Source: Zetaproteobacteria bacterium (GTDB lineage Bacteria > Pseudomonadota > Zetaproteobacteria > Mariprofundales > J009). Taken from it: a stretch of 48,575 nt of DNA. Both the position numbers and the translations under genes were made by a program. Of the stretch, positions 41,308 to 48,575 are shown in pieces; within the stretch, counting starts at the first letter, position 1; every line of letters begins with the position of its first letter. The notes beneath the pieces were generated by a model. That model was not told where the DNA came from. It searched no databases and was given only the letters and a program-made list of their open reading frames with translations. The stretch spans positions 1-48,575 of the forward strand of contig RFFX01000074.1 in assembly GCA_003696765.1 (NCBI GenBank). Direction: 5' to 3'.

Positions 41308-42222
41308 CTACCGCGCGGAGGACTCCCCTCCCAGCGGATGGACCTGCTCCACCAGCCGGCCGAGCCGCTCCCGGGCGACGTGGGTATAGATCTCGGTGGT
41401 GGTGATGTTGGCATGGCCGAGCATCTGCTGCACCGCGCGCAGATCGGCGCCGTGGTCGAGCAGATGGGTGGCGAAGGCGTGGCGCAGCCCGTGCGGTGAC
41501 GGCGGGGGATCGATCCCCGCCTGCAGCGCATAGCGGCGGATCCGCTTCCAGAAGTTCTGCCGCGTCATCGCCCTGCCGCCGCGACCGGGGAAGAGGAGAT
41601 CGCCGCCGGAGGGGCGCACCTCAAGCCAGCGATCCAGCCATCCGGCCGCGCGCCGGCCGAAGGGGACCAGCCGCTCCTTGTCCCCCTTGCCGACGATGCG
41701 CAACAGCATCCGCCGGCGATCGACCTGCTCCAGCCTGAGCGCGACCAGTTCCGACACCCGAAGCCCCGAGGCGTAGGCCAGCTCCAGCATGCAGCGATCG
41801 CGCACCCCGATGGGGGTTCCGCCATCGGGGGCCTCAAGCAGCGCCTCCACCGCCCGCTCGCCGATCGTCACCGGAAGGCTTCGTTCGGGGCGCATGCGCG
41901 GCAGGTTGCGTACCGGATTCTCCGTCCGCACCCCCTCCTGCTGCAGCAGGCGAAACCAGACCGACAGCGCGCTGCGCCGGCGGGCGATGGTGGCGCGCCG
42001 CTTTCCCTCGGTGGTCAACCGCATCAGATAGCGCAACACCACCTCACGCTCGGCGTTGAACAGCGTCTGGCGTCCGTCGAACTCCCGCAGGAATGCGGCG
42101 AACGCCGCCAGATCACGGCTGTAGGCGGCCAGCGTCCGATGCGACCACCCCTTGAGCATCGCCTGCCGCCGCAGCAGCCCCTCGGCCTCCGCCGGCAGGG
42201 GGAGCGCCTCCGGCCGCCTCAC
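41308..42222 (-). CDS. xerD: Tyrosine recombinase XerD
   Basis: The 304-residue protein has an N-terminal SAM-like core-binding domain (about 10-95) and the catalytic domain. Visible active-site residues are Arg in [16 protein letters not shown]-x-x-R in [18 protein letters not shown], and the nucleophile Tyr279 in TEIYTHV. With XerC it resolves chromosome dimers at dif. The GTG start at 42222 is supported by GGGAGGTGG just upstream; the frame extending to 42411 has no family similarity. Its length agrees with XerD (298). No mobile element or attachment site is visible around it, so a housekeeping role is more likely than an integrase. Confidence 0.93.
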   Translation of the reverse strand: MRRPEALPLPAEAEGLLRRQAMLKGWSHRTLAAYSRDLAAFAAFLREFDGRQTLFNAEREVVLRYLMRLTTEGKRRATIARRRSALSVWFRLLQQEGVRTENPVRNLPRMRPERSLPVTIGERAVEALLEAPDGGTPIGVRDRCMLELAYASGLRVSELVALRLEQVDRRRMLLRIVGKGDKERLVPFGRRAAGWLDRWLEVRPSGGDLLFPGRGGRAMTRQNFWKRIRRYALQAGIDPPPSPHGLRHAFATHLLDHGADLRAVQQMLGHANITTTEIYTHVARERLGRLVEQVHPLGGESSAR

Positions 42223-42233
42223 GCCACCTCCCG

Positions 42234-42269
42234 AAAACAAAAGGGATCCCCCGTTGCCGGCGGATCCCT
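42234..42269 (-). terminator. Intrinsic terminator after the 56-aa gene
   Basis: AGGGATCC (42242-42249) and GGATCCCT (42262-42269) pair perfectly, with GC-rich sequence in the loop. On the minus strand they are followed by TTTTGTTTT (complement of 42234-42242). The element sits between the 56-aa gene and xerD and should end the minus-strand transcript of the small gene. Confidence 0.8.
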
Positions 42270-42298
42270 CTCCACGGACGCAACGGCCGCGCCGGGGG

Positions 42299-42469
42299 CT
42301 ACACCGAGCAGCTGTGCTCCTCCTCGATATGTCCGGACTCGACGGCGTCGATCGCCTTCTGATCATGCTCGTTGGGCGGACAGCCGCACTTGTGATCCGG
42401 GTTGAGCGCATGCAGACGCGCCTGCTCCATGTGCCACTGGGCGACTTTCAGATGCTGGTCGATATTCAT
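42299..42469 (-). CDS. 56-residue cysteine/histidine-containing small protein
   Basis: An ATG at 42469 opens a 56-codon frame ending in TAG at 42299. It begins MNIDQHLKVAQWHMEQARLH and then has KCGCPPNEHDQKAID and a C-terminal EEEHSCSV. Three cysteines and five histidines in 56 residues suggest a metal site or redox-active small protein. It has no signal or membrane segment. It has its own terminator and lies 62 bases downstream of hemH on the same strand, so a link to iron or haem handling is conceivable. I do not recognise the family. Confidence 0.65.
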   Translation of the reverse strand: MNIDQHLKVAQWHMEQARLHALNPDHKCGCPPNEHDQKAIDAVESGHIEEEHSCSV

Positions 42470-42531
42470 TGCTCGTACCTCGTTCTCTCGAAGATTGCGG
42501 CGTCAACCGCGCCAAGGGGAATCCTATCACC

Positions 42532-43515
42532 CTACTCGCGACTAGGCAAACCCTCCCCGCCGGTGACCAGATCGGCCCAGAGCTCGATCTGCTCCGGGTC
42601 ATCGTTGAGCGCGGGGATATAGCGCAGCGCCCCACCGCCGGCGCCGGCGAAGCGCGCCGCGTTCTCGCAGGCGATCTCATCGAGCGTCTCCAGGCAGTCG
42701 GCGGCAAAGCCGGGGCAGATGACATCGACCGTACCGCATCCCTCCCCGCCCAGGCGGCGCAGCGTCTCGTCGGTGTAGGGGCCAATCCAGGGCTCCCGCC
42801 CGAAACGCGACTGGAAGGTCAGCAGCCACTCATCCTCAGCCAGCTCCAGCGCGGCGGCCAGCAGCCGCGCCGTGCGGCGGCACTCCTCCGGGTAGGGGTC
42901 GCCGGCATCGGCGTAGCGTTCGGGAATGCCGTGGAAGGAGAAGAGCAGACGTTCGCCGCGCCCGTGCCGCCGCCAGTGCCGCCGCACCGAGCCGGCCAGC
43001 GCGGCGATGTATTGCGGATGGTCGTGGTAGTCGCGCACAAAGCGGTAGGCGGGAATGTCGCGCCGCGCGGCCAGCGCCGCCGCCCAGGCATCGTGCACCG
43101 ATGCGGTGGTGGTGGCGGAGTATTGCGGATAGGCCGGCAGCACCACCATGCTGCGACAGCCCTCCCGCCACAACGCATCGACCGCCCCGGCCACGGTCGG
43201 CGCCCCGTAGCGCATGGCCAGCGCCACGCGGAAGGCGTCGCCGAGCCTCTGCTGCAACGCCGCCGCCTGCCGCCCGGCGATGGCCATCAGCGGCGAGCCC
43301 TCCTTCCACCAGATGCGCCGATAGGCAGCGGCGGAACGGCGCGCGCGCAGTGGCAGGATCACGCCGTAGAGCAGCGGCAGCCACCACCAGCGGGGCCGAT
43401 CGACCACCCGTCGATCGCTGAGAAAGTCAGCCAGATAGCGCCGCACCGCCGCGGCGGTCGGCGCCTCGGGTGTGCCGAGGTGGACCAGCACCACCCCGAC
43501 CTGCGCGGGGTTCAC
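42532..43515 (-). CDS. hemH: Ferrochelatase
   Basis: The 327-residue protein shows [43 protein letters not shown], the catalytic-histidine motif [12 protein letters not shown] near residue 195, and [15 protein letters not shown]. It inserts Fe(II) into protoporphyrin IX, the last step of protohaem synthesis, at the inner membrane face. The length is normal (about 320). Demand for haem is expected given the c-, b- and cbb3-type cytochromes in this window. It lies 46 bases downstream of the phosphomannomutase gene and may be cotranscribed with it. Confidence 0.95.
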   Translation of the reverse strand: MNPAQVGVVLVHLGTPEAPTAAAVRRYLADFLSDRRVVDRPRWWWLPLLYGVILPLRARRSAAAYRRIWWKEGSPLMAIAGRQAAALQQRLGDAFRVALAMRYGAPTVAGAVDALWREGCRSMVVLPAYPQYSATTTASVHDAWAAALAARRDIPAYRFVRDYHDHPQYIAALAGSVRRHWRRHGRGERLLFSFHGIPERYADAGDPYPEECRRTARLLAAALELAEDEWLLTFQSRFGREPWIGPYTDETLRRLGGEGCGTVDVICPGFAADCLETLDEIACENAARFAGAGGGALRYIPALNDDPEQIELWADLVTGGEGLPSRE

Positions 43516-43561
43516 CGCCGGGGAGCCCGCCGGCCGTCCACGCTTGCGCCTGCCGCTACCG

Positions 43562-44926
43562 TCACAACCGTGCTTCCAGCCACCCCTCGATCAACCGGCG
43601 CATTTCGGCCAGCCGCGCCTCGTCCGGCGCCTCGAAGCGCAGCACCAGCGCCGGCTGGGTGTTGGAGGCGCGGACCAGCCCCCAGCCGTCGGCAAACTTG
43701 ATGCGCATCCCGTCAACATCGATGATCTCGTAGCCGAGCGCGGCAAAATGGGCCTTGGCCTCCTCCACCAGCGCGAACTTGCGTGCATCGGGGCACTCCA
43801 CCCGGATCTCCGGAGTGGTCACCGCCGGAGGGATGCCATCGAGCATCGCCGAGATCGGCCCCGGTCGCGCCGCCACCATCTCCAGCACGCGTGCACCGGC
43901 GTAGATGGCGTCGTCGAAGCCGAAATAGCGGTCGGCGAAGAAGATGTGGCCGCTCATCTCCCCGGCGAGCTTCGCGCCGCTCTCCTTCATCTTGGCCTTG
44001 ATCGGAGAGTGGCCGGTGCGCCACATGATCCCCCGACCACCGTGGGCGGCGATGTCGTCGTACATCCGTTGCGAACACTTGACCTCGGAGATGATCGCCG
44101 CCCCGGGATGGGCCTTGAGCACCCCGCGCGCCAGCAACAGCAGCAACATATCGCCGTAGATGATCTCCCCCCGTTCGTCGACCACGCCGATACGATCACC
44201 GTCGCCGTCGAAGGCGATGCCCAGATCGGCCCGCTCCCGCCGCACCCGCGCCTGCAGATCGACCATGTTCTCCGCCACCGTCGGATCGGGATGGTGGTTG
44301 GGGAAGTCGCCGTCCGGCTCGCAGTAGAGCTCAATTACCCGGCATCCCAGCGCGCGGTAGATGGGGGCTGCCACCACCCCGGCCGGGCCGTTGCCGGCAT
44401 CGACCACCACGGTCAACGGCCGCGCCAGACGGACGTCGCCGGTAACGAAATCGTGGTAATCGCGAACCATCTCCCGCTCTGTGACCCGACCGGGGTCGGC
44501 AGCCACTTCCGGCGGCTGGCGCATCAACTCCATCAACTCCTGAATGCGGGCGCCGTGCATGCTCTCCCTGCCGATCATCATCTTGAAGCCGTTGTACTCC
44601 GCCGGGTTGTGGCTGGCGGTAACCATGATGCAACCGGCGCTCTTTTGCGTGAAGACGGTAAAGTAGGCCAGAGGGGTGGGAACCATGCCGATATCCAACA
44701 CGTCGCGACCGGCGGCGGTGAGCCCCTCGATCACCGCCCGCTGATAATCGACACCACTATGGCGCACATCCCGCCCGACCACCACCGGCCCGCCTCCCGG
44801 CGGGAGCATGCGGGCAAAGGCGTTGCCCAGACGGCGGGCGAAGCGGGCGTCGATCTCCTTCCCGGCGATGCCGCGGATGTCGTACTCGCGGAAGATCCGT
44901 TCAGGAAGATGGATGGCATCGGACAT
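43562..44926 (-). CDS. algC: Phosphomannomutase/phosphoglucomutase (AlgC-like)
   Basis: The 454-residue protein has the four alpha-D-phosphohexomutase motifs: [11 protein letters not shown] at the start, the phosphoserine loop [15 protein letters not shown] (Ser105), the magnesium loop [14 protein letters not shown], sugar-binding GEMSGHIFF, and a phosphate-binding C-terminus [16 protein letters not shown]. It interconverts hexose 6- and 1-phosphates and so feeds NDP-sugar synthesis for LPS and polysaccharide. It starts at ATG 44926, beside a fragment of the hairpin repeat. Functional partners are the sugar genes at 8994-17683. Confidence 0.93.
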   Translation of the reverse strand: MSDAIHLPERIFREYDIRGIAGKEIDARFARRLGNAFARMLPPGGGPVVVGRDVRHSGVDYQRAVIEGLTAAGRDVLDIGMVPTPLAYFTVFTQKSAGCIMVTASHNPAEYNGFKMMIGRESMHGARIQELMELMRQPPEVAADPGRVTEREMVRDYHDFVTGDVRLARPLTVVVDAGNGPAGVVAAPIYRALGCRVIELYCEPDGDFPNHHPDPTVAENMVDLQARVRRERADLGIAFDGDGDRIGVVDERGEIIYGDMLLLLLARGVLKAHPGAAIISEVKCSQRMYDDIAAHGGRGIMWRTGHSPIKAKMKESGAKLAGEMSGHIFFADRYFGFDDAIYAGARVLEMVAARPGPISAMLDGIPPAVTTPEIRVECPDARKFALVEEAKAHFAALGYEIIDVDGMRIKFADGWGLVRASNTQPALVLRFEAPDEARLAEMRRLIEGWLEARL

Positions 44927-44932
44927 CGGAAC

Positions 44933-44967
44933 TCCATCGCAAGAAGCCCCTCCATGGACCCTCGTGC
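44933..44967 (-). repeat. Multi-hairpin repeat, eroded fragment K
   Basis: TCCATCGCAAGAAGCCCCTC continuing to CATGGAC resembles the terminus and hairpin 5 of the minus-oriented copies (TCCATCGCAAAAAGTCC...GTGGAC). The rest of the 108-base gap before rnhB contains a small hairpin around GGCGAAAGCCTCCGCAGGCG and nothing else I can name. Confidence 0.4.
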
Positions 44968-45034
44968 GGCGGCGCAGACTAGGCGAAAGCCTCCGCAGGC
45001 GACAGCATCGGCCCATGCGCGGGGGCGTTGCGAC

Positions 45035-45655
45035 GTGAAGAGGGAGCACGGGATCGAGGGGATCGCCGGCGTGGACGAGGTCGGCCGCGGCCCGCTGGCC
45101 GGGCCGGTGGTCGCCGCCGCCGTCATCCTGCGCCAGGATGACCCGATGCTCGGCTGCTACCGCGACTCCAAGAAGCTGTCGGCGAAGCGCCGGCGGGCGC
45201 TCTACCACCACCTGCGCCGTCACGCCCTCGCCCGGGCGGTGGCCATGGCCACCCCCGAGGAGATCGACCGGATCAACATCCTGCAGGCGTCGCTGCTGGC
45301 CATGCAGCGCGCCGTCGCCGCCTTGCCGATCGCTCCGGAACGGGTATGGATCGACGGCAACCACCTGCCACCCTTGCCCATCCCCGCCGAGGCGGTGGTC
45401 GGCGGCGATGCCCGAATCCAGCAGATCGCCGCCGCCTCGATCCTCGCCAAGGAGGTGCGCGACCGGCTGATGCAACGGCTCGATCGACGCCATCCGGGCT
45501 ATGGGCTGGCCGGCCACAAAGGGTACCCCACCCGCGCCCACCTCGAGGCGCTGCAACGGCTGGGCGTCTCACCCATCCATCGCACGAGCTTCGCCCCGGT
45601 GCGCCGGCTGCTGCAGCAAGGAAGCGCCGTGGCGCAGCCATCGGTTACTCCGTAG
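45035..45655 (+). CDS. rnhB: Ribonuclease HII
   Basis: The 206-residue protein has the first active-site motif [17 protein letters not shown] (Asp14, Glu15), then [19 protein letters not shown] and [15 protein letters not shown]. It cleaves RNA in RNA-DNA hybrids and starts ribonucleotide excision repair. The GTG at 45035 is the only suitable start before the motif. It is divergent from the phosphomannomutase gene, with 108 bases between them. Downstream lies a 308-base gap filled by two repeat copies before greA. Confidence 0.94.
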   Translation: MKREHGIEGIAGVDEVGRGPLAGPVVAAAVILRQDDPMLGCYRDSKKLSAKRRRALYHHLRRHALARAVAMATPEEIDRINILQASLLAMQRAVAALPIAPERVWIDGNHLPPLPIPAEAVVGGDARIQQIAAASILAKEVRDRLMQRLDRRHPGYGLAGHKGYPTRAHLEALQRLGVSPIHRTSFAPVRRLLQQGSAVAQPSVTP

Positions 45656-45672
45656 CCTTCGCGCATCGTACT

Positions 45673-45768
45673 CGATCACATCGCAAAACGTCCCTCCATG
45701 GGCGTTTTGGCTTCCCGGCGATCGAAGCGCGCGGCCATCCATGGCCGCGCTCTTGCGGAAACCGACAT
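45673..45768 (-). repeat. Multi-hairpin repeat, internally deleted copy J
   Basis: In minus orientation: CGATCACATCGCAAAACGTC starts a hairpin 5 (CGTCCC...GGGCG). It continues with the first arm of hairpin 4 (GGCGATCGAAG), jumps to hairpin 2 (GCGCGGCCATCCATGGCCGC) and ends with a partial hairpin 1. It lies 19 bases before full copy C in the same orientation, so the gap 45656-45963 holds a tandem pair and no gene. Confidence 0.7.
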
Positions 45769-45787
45769 TACTCGCAGGATCGAGATA

Positions 45788-45944
45788 TGATTCCATCGCA
45801 AAAAGTCCGTCCGTGGACTTTTTGCTTGACGGGGATCGAAGAGTACGGTCTTCGATCCCTTTACAAATCCGTCGGTTGCGTCTGCAACCTCCGGATTTGC
45901 GCGATCCTCCATGGTCGCGATGATGGTTTCTTGCGAAACCATCA
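45788..45944 (-). mobile_element. Multi-hairpin MITE-like element, full copy C (157 bp, perfect 4-bp duplication)
   Basis: In minus orientation: starts TGATTCCATCGCAAAAAGTC and ends TTGCGAAACCATCA. All five hairpins are intact: hairpin 5 GCAAAAAGTCC/GGACTTTTTGC, hairpin 4 GGGGATCGA/TCGATCCC, hairpin 3 CAAATCCG/CGGATTTG, hairpin 2 CGCGA/TCGCG, hairpin 1 GGTTTC/GAAACC. GATA flanks both ends (45784-45787, 45945-45948). The element ends 19 bases before the greA start codon, so it must be part of, or adjoin, the greA leader or promoter. Confidence 0.9.
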
Positions 45945-45963
45945 GATATGGAGAGGAGTCAGG

Positions 45964-46437
45964 ATGCAACAGGAACCGATGACCCTCCGCGGGGCCGAGG
46001 CGCTGCGCAAAGAGCTGGAGTATCGCAAGGGGGAGAAGCGGCGGCGCATCATCGCCGCCATCGAGGAGGCCCGCGCCCATGGCGACCTGTCGGAAAACGC
46101 AGAGTACCACGCCGCCAAGGAGGAGCAGAGCCTGAACGAGGGGCGCATCGCCATGTTGGAGGACAAGCTGGCCCGCGCCCGGATCATCGACCCTGCGACC
46201 ATCGAATCGGAGAGCGTCGTCTTCGGCGCCACGGTGACCCTCTTCGATCCGGAGCAGGAGTGTGAACACACCTACCAGATCGTCGGCGTGGACGAGGCGG
46301 ATATCAAGGAGAACAAGATCTCGATCACATCGCCCATCGCCCGCGCCCTGATCGGCCGGGAGGTGGGGGATGTGGTGCAGGTGCGTGCGCCAGGCGGCGC
46401 GCGCGAATACGAAATCGTCGCCATCGAGTACCACTAG
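45964..46437 (+). CDS. greA: Transcription elongation factor GreA
   Basis: The 157-residue protein has a coiled-coil N-terminal domain (about 1-75) with [20 protein letters not shown], the acidic tip that enters the RNA polymerase secondary channel. A C-terminal globular domain ends in [20 protein letters not shown]. It rescues backtracked polymerase by stimulating transcript cleavage. GAGAGGAG 5-12 bases before ATG 45964 supports the start. The nearest upstream DNA is repeat copy C, which lies between greA and any upstream promoter. Confidence 0.96.
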   Translation: MQQEPMTLRGAEALRKELEYRKGEKRRRIIAAIEEARAHGDLSENAEYHAAKEEQSLNEGRIAMLEDKLARARIIDPATIESESVVFGATVTLFDPEQECEHTYQIVGVDEADIKENKISITSPIARALIGREVGDVVQVRAPGGAREYEIVAIEYH

Positions 46438-46696
46438 CGGCGCCGTGGGGCCGGCGCGGGCCCGGCCCTCTCTCCCCCTTGAACGGGCCGGAGGGCAACC
46501 CTATGCATCATGGACGGTTGCCGGGGCAACCCTTCGGCCCAGCGCCGACGATCCGCTGCGATGGCATGGGCGAATCCAACCGGAGACGCCGCGCATCGCG
46601 CAGGCACATCCTCCTCCAGGCAGCACATGCCTCCCTACCCGCGGAACAGGCGTCCGGCCGTTGTCACCCGAAATCCGTGCAAAAGGAGGTATCTGC
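46438..46696 (+). other. 259-base leader region before ino1
   Basis: No gene is visible. The region holds a hairpin GGTTGC-CGGG-GCAACC near 46515-46531, an octamer GGCAACCC occurring twice within 40 bases, and a GC-rich inverted sequence GGGGCCGGCGCGGGCCCGGCCC near 46446. A leader-type regulatory structure for the inositol genes is possible, but I recognise no known riboswitch. Confidence 0.4.
46682..46690 (+). promoter_or_regulatory. Strong Shine-Dalgarno deciding the GTG start of ino1
   Basis: AAAGGAGGT ends 6 bases before GTG 46697, the best ribosome-binding site in the window, and fixes the start of the synthase at a non-ATG codon. Confidence 0.85.
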
Positions 46697-47866
46697 GTGC
46701 GTAACAAGCTGCGTCTTGCCATCGTAGGCGCAGGCAACTGCGCCAGCTCTCTGATCCAGGGGATCCACTACTACGGCCCGGAGAAGAAGGATCGGGCCCT
46801 GGGCCTGATGCATTGGGAGATCGGCGGTTATGCACCGCACGATCTGGAGGTCGTGGCCGCCTTCGACATCGACGCCCGCAAGGTGGGCAAGGATGTGAAC
46901 GAGGCCATCTTCGCCAAGCCGAACTGCACTACGGTCTTTTGCCCGAACCTGCCGAAATCGGGCGTGACCGTGCGCATGGGCAAGGTGCTGGACGGCTTCT
47001 CCGAGCACATGAAGGACTATCCGGAGAACGTCACCTTCGTGAAGGCCGATCACCCCGAGCCGACCCAGGAGGAGGTCGTGCGGGCGCTGAAGGAGTCCGG
47101 CGCCGAGATCGTGGTCAACTACCTGCCGGTGGGCAGCGAGGAGGCGACACGCTGGTACGCCGAGGCGGCGCTGGCGGCGGGCTGCGGCTTTGTGAACTGC
47201 ATTCCGGTCTTCATCGCCTCCGACCCCGAGTGGGCCGCCCGCTTCAAGCAGGCCGGCCTGCCGATCGTGGGCGACGACATCAAGGCTCAGGTGGGCGCCA
47301 CCATCACGCACCGGACGCTCGCCGATCTGTTCAAGAAGCGCGGCGTGCCGGTGGATCGCACCTACCAGCTCAACACGGGCGGCAACACCGATTTTCTCAA
47401 CATGCTCAACCGCTCGCGACTGGCCTCGAAGAAGGAATCCAAGACCGAGGCCGTGCAGGCGGTGTTGCCCGACCGCCTCGAGTGGGAGGAGATCCACGTC
47501 GGCCCCAGCGACTACGTCCCCTTCCAGAAGGACAACAAGGTCGCCTTCATCCGGATGGAGGGTCGCCTCTTCGGCGATGTGCCGATGCATCTGGAGATGC
47601 GGCTCTCAGTCGAGGATTCGCCCAACTCAGCCGGTGTCTCCGTCGACGCGATCCGCTGCTGCAAGCTGGCCATGGATCGGGGGCTGGCTGGATACATCGA
47701 GGCGCCCAGCGCCTTCTTCATGAAGCATCCGCCGGTGCAGCACCCCGACGACGAGGCCTGGCGCATGACCGAGGCCTTCATCGAGGGGCGGCCCGCGCGG
47801 CCGACGGCGGTGAATGCGGCGAACGACGAACAGGTTCGGACCGAGGGGATCGCCGTCGGTGCATAG
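46697..47866 (+). CDS. ino1: myo-Inositol-1-phosphate synthase
   Basis: The 389-residue protein has the Rossmann start RLAIVGAGNCASSLIQGIHY, VVAAFDIDARKVG, and the catalytic region GDDIKAQVGATITHRTLADL, QLNTGGNTDFLNML, and a C-terminal EDSPNSAGVSVDAIR. It resembles the actinobacterial type, which converts glucose 6-phosphate to inositol 1-phosphate with NAD. The gene overlaps a nucleotidyltransferase gene by 8 bases. Together they suggest inositol-lipid or di-inositol-phosphate synthesis, which is uncommon in proteobacteria. Confidence 0.94.
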   Translation: MRNKLRLAIVGAGNCASSLIQGIHYYGPEKKDRALGLMHWEIGGYAPHDLEVVAAFDIDARKVGKDVNEAIFAKPNCTTVFCPNLPKSGVTVRMGKVLDGFSEHMKDYPENVTFVKADHPEPTQEEVVRALKESGAEIVVNYLPVGSEEATRWYAEAALAAGCGFVNCIPVFIASDPEWAARFKQAGLPIVGDDIKAQVGATITHRTLADLFKKRGVPVDRTYQLNTGGNTDFLNMLNRSRLASKKESKTEAVQAVLPDRLEWEEIHVGPSDYVPFQKDNKVAFIRMEGRLFGDVPMHLEMRLSVEDSPNSAGVSVDAIRCCKLAMDRGLAGYIEAPSAFFMKHPPVQHPDDEAWRMTEAFIEGRPARPTAVNAANDEQVRTEGIAVGA

Positions 47867-48575
47867 CGCACTGATCCTGGCCGCCGGGCGCGGCGAGCGC
47901 ATGCGAGACCAGGGGCTGCCCAAGCCCCTGGTTCCATTTCTGGGCTTGCCGTTGTTGGCGCGAAGCATGCGCACGCTGGCGCGCGCCGGCATCGATCGCG
48001 TGGTGGTGGCGGTCGGTCACGAGGCCGACCGCATCGCTGAGGCCGCGCGGCGCTATGGACGCGAGGCCCATCTTGAGGTGGCGATTGCGCGCGCACCGGA
48101 GTGGGAGCGGGGCAATGGCGCTTCGGCTCTGGCGGCGCGGGAGCTGCTGCAGGAGCCGTTTCTGATGGTGATGTGCGATCATCTGTTCGATCCGGCGCTG
48201 CTTCAACGCCTGATCAAGGCGCCCATGCCACAGGATGGTCTCGTGCTGGCCGTGGATCGGCGCCTGAATAATCCGCTGGTGGATAAGGATGACGTCACGC
48301 GCGTGCAGTTGGATGGCGAGCGCATTACGGCCATCGGCAAGGGACTGGAACGCTTCGATGGCTGGGATACCGGAGCCTTTGCCTGCACGCCGGGCGCCTT
48401 TGCGGCGCTGTCAGCCAGTGACGGTTCGGTGAGTGATGCGGTGCGCCTGCTGGCGCGGGAGGGCAAGGCTCGTGCCCTGGATATCGGCGAGGCATTCTGG
48501 GCCGATCTGGACGATGCGGCGGCCATGCGGCGCGCCCGACGGGCCATGCTCCACCGGGCGGCCGGCAAGGCCAGC
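47859..48575 (+). CDS. CTP:inositol-1-phosphate cytidylyltransferase-like, N-terminal part
   Basis: From GTG 47859 the frame is open to the window edge (239 codons, no stop). It has LILAAGRGERMRDQGLPKPL, the NTP-transferase signature, then MVMCDHLFDPALL and VDRRLNNPLVDKDDV. The partner ino1 and the motif pattern fit the IPCT domain known from bifunctional IPCT/DIPP synthases, where a CDP-alcohol phosphotransferase domain follows. That second domain would lie outside the window. Codon choice (more GAT, AAT and AAG-GAT pairs) differs by eye from most genes here, suggesting a different history. Confidence 0.75.
   Translation, partial: MHSALILAAGRGERMRDQGLPKPLVPFLGLPLLARSMRTLARAGIDRVVVAVGHEADRIAEAARRYGREAHLEVAIARAPEWERGNGASALAARELLQEPFLMVMCDHLFDPALLQRLIKAPMPQDGLVLAVDRRLNNPLVDKDDVTRVQLDGERITAIGKGLERFDGWDTGAFACTPGAFAALSASDGSVSDAVRLLAREGKARALDIGEAFWADLDDAAAMRRARRAMLHRAAGKAS

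Noticed and set aside
41308-42222. Tyrosine recombinase as an integrase of a genomic island
   Set aside because: Length and motifs fit housekeeping XerD; no attachment repeats, tRNA or phage genes adjoin it.
43472-45655. 727-codon open frame on the plus strand across the phosphomannomutase gene
   Set aside because: It is the antisense shadow of algC in a GC-rich gene, and only its end (from 45035) is the real rnhB gene.
46438-46696. Known riboswitch upstream of ino1
   Set aside because: I could not match the conserved core of any riboswitch class by eye; only simple hairpins are visible.

Overview
The window is high-GC proteobacterial chromosome with 55 recognisable protein genes, two of them cut by the window edges. 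There are no rRNA or tRNA genes, no transposase and no CRISPR array that I can see. A cbb3-type oxidase operon with extra small subunits, c- and b-type cytochromes and CysC/sulfotransferase genes suggest a microaerophilic, possibly chemolithotrophic, proteobacterium. An iron-oxidising Zetaproteobacterium-like organism is my guess from gene neighbourhood alone, and it is not proven.

Layout. 1-7587 (minus strand): the start of a spermidine-synthase-like membrane protein, then a respiratory block. A ccoN-ccoO operon carries four small membrane subunits and ends at a terminator near 3800. A second block follows with a CcoS-like protein, a monohaem cytochrome c, an anchored SUMF1-fold protein and small membrane proteins. 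No ccoP is present. 7704-8860: thyA and a secreted EF-hand protein. 8994-18525 (minus): a tightly overlapping surface-sugar cluster (split transketolase, two SDR epimerases, sulfotransferase, domain-swapped HldE, GmhA-like isomerase, LhgO-like oxidase, sugar nucleotidyltransferase) headed by mutM. 18769-29039 (plus): a cyclic-nucleotide module (double-CNB protein, coiled-coil protein, GAF-GAF-PAS adenylyl cyclase), then MltD, a frameshifted peptide-binding lipoprotein, FieF, a secretin-short-domain protein and an NCS2-like permease. 29058-31542 (minus): DJ-1 family, cytochrome b561, argG. 31846-39860 (plus): sspA, then a translationally coupled set of thermostable-hemolysin family protein, AMP-ligase, haem-oxygenase-like diiron protein, glutamine amidotransferase and L,D-transpeptidase, then cysC and an NtrB/NtrC pair. 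39917-44926 (minus): gspF, xerD, a 56-residue Cys protein, hemH and a phosphomannomutase/phosphoglucomutase. 45035-48575 (plus): rnhB, greA, inositol-phosphate synthase and the start of an inositol-phosphate cytidylyltransferase.

The strongest unexplained signal is a family of about eleven intergenic repeats. Three copies are exactly 157 bp and one is 161 bp. They have imperfect terminal inverted repeats and 4-bp flanking duplications in two copies. Internally they are five consecutive hairpins whose stems show paired, compensatory base changes between copies. Their ends coincide with gene boundaries: the terminal TGA serves as the stop codon of five (possibly six) neighbouring genes, and the terminal A supplies the first base of two start codons. 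The sulfotransferase gene is bounded exactly by two copies, like a cassette.

Cooperation between genes: the transketolase, SIS isomerase and HldE genes together could make and activate a heptose, while CysC could supply PAPS to the sulfotransferase. Many neighbours overlap as ATGA or GTGA, implying coupled translation. Coordinates of overlapping starts were chosen from these overlaps and from visible Shine-Dalgarno sequences.
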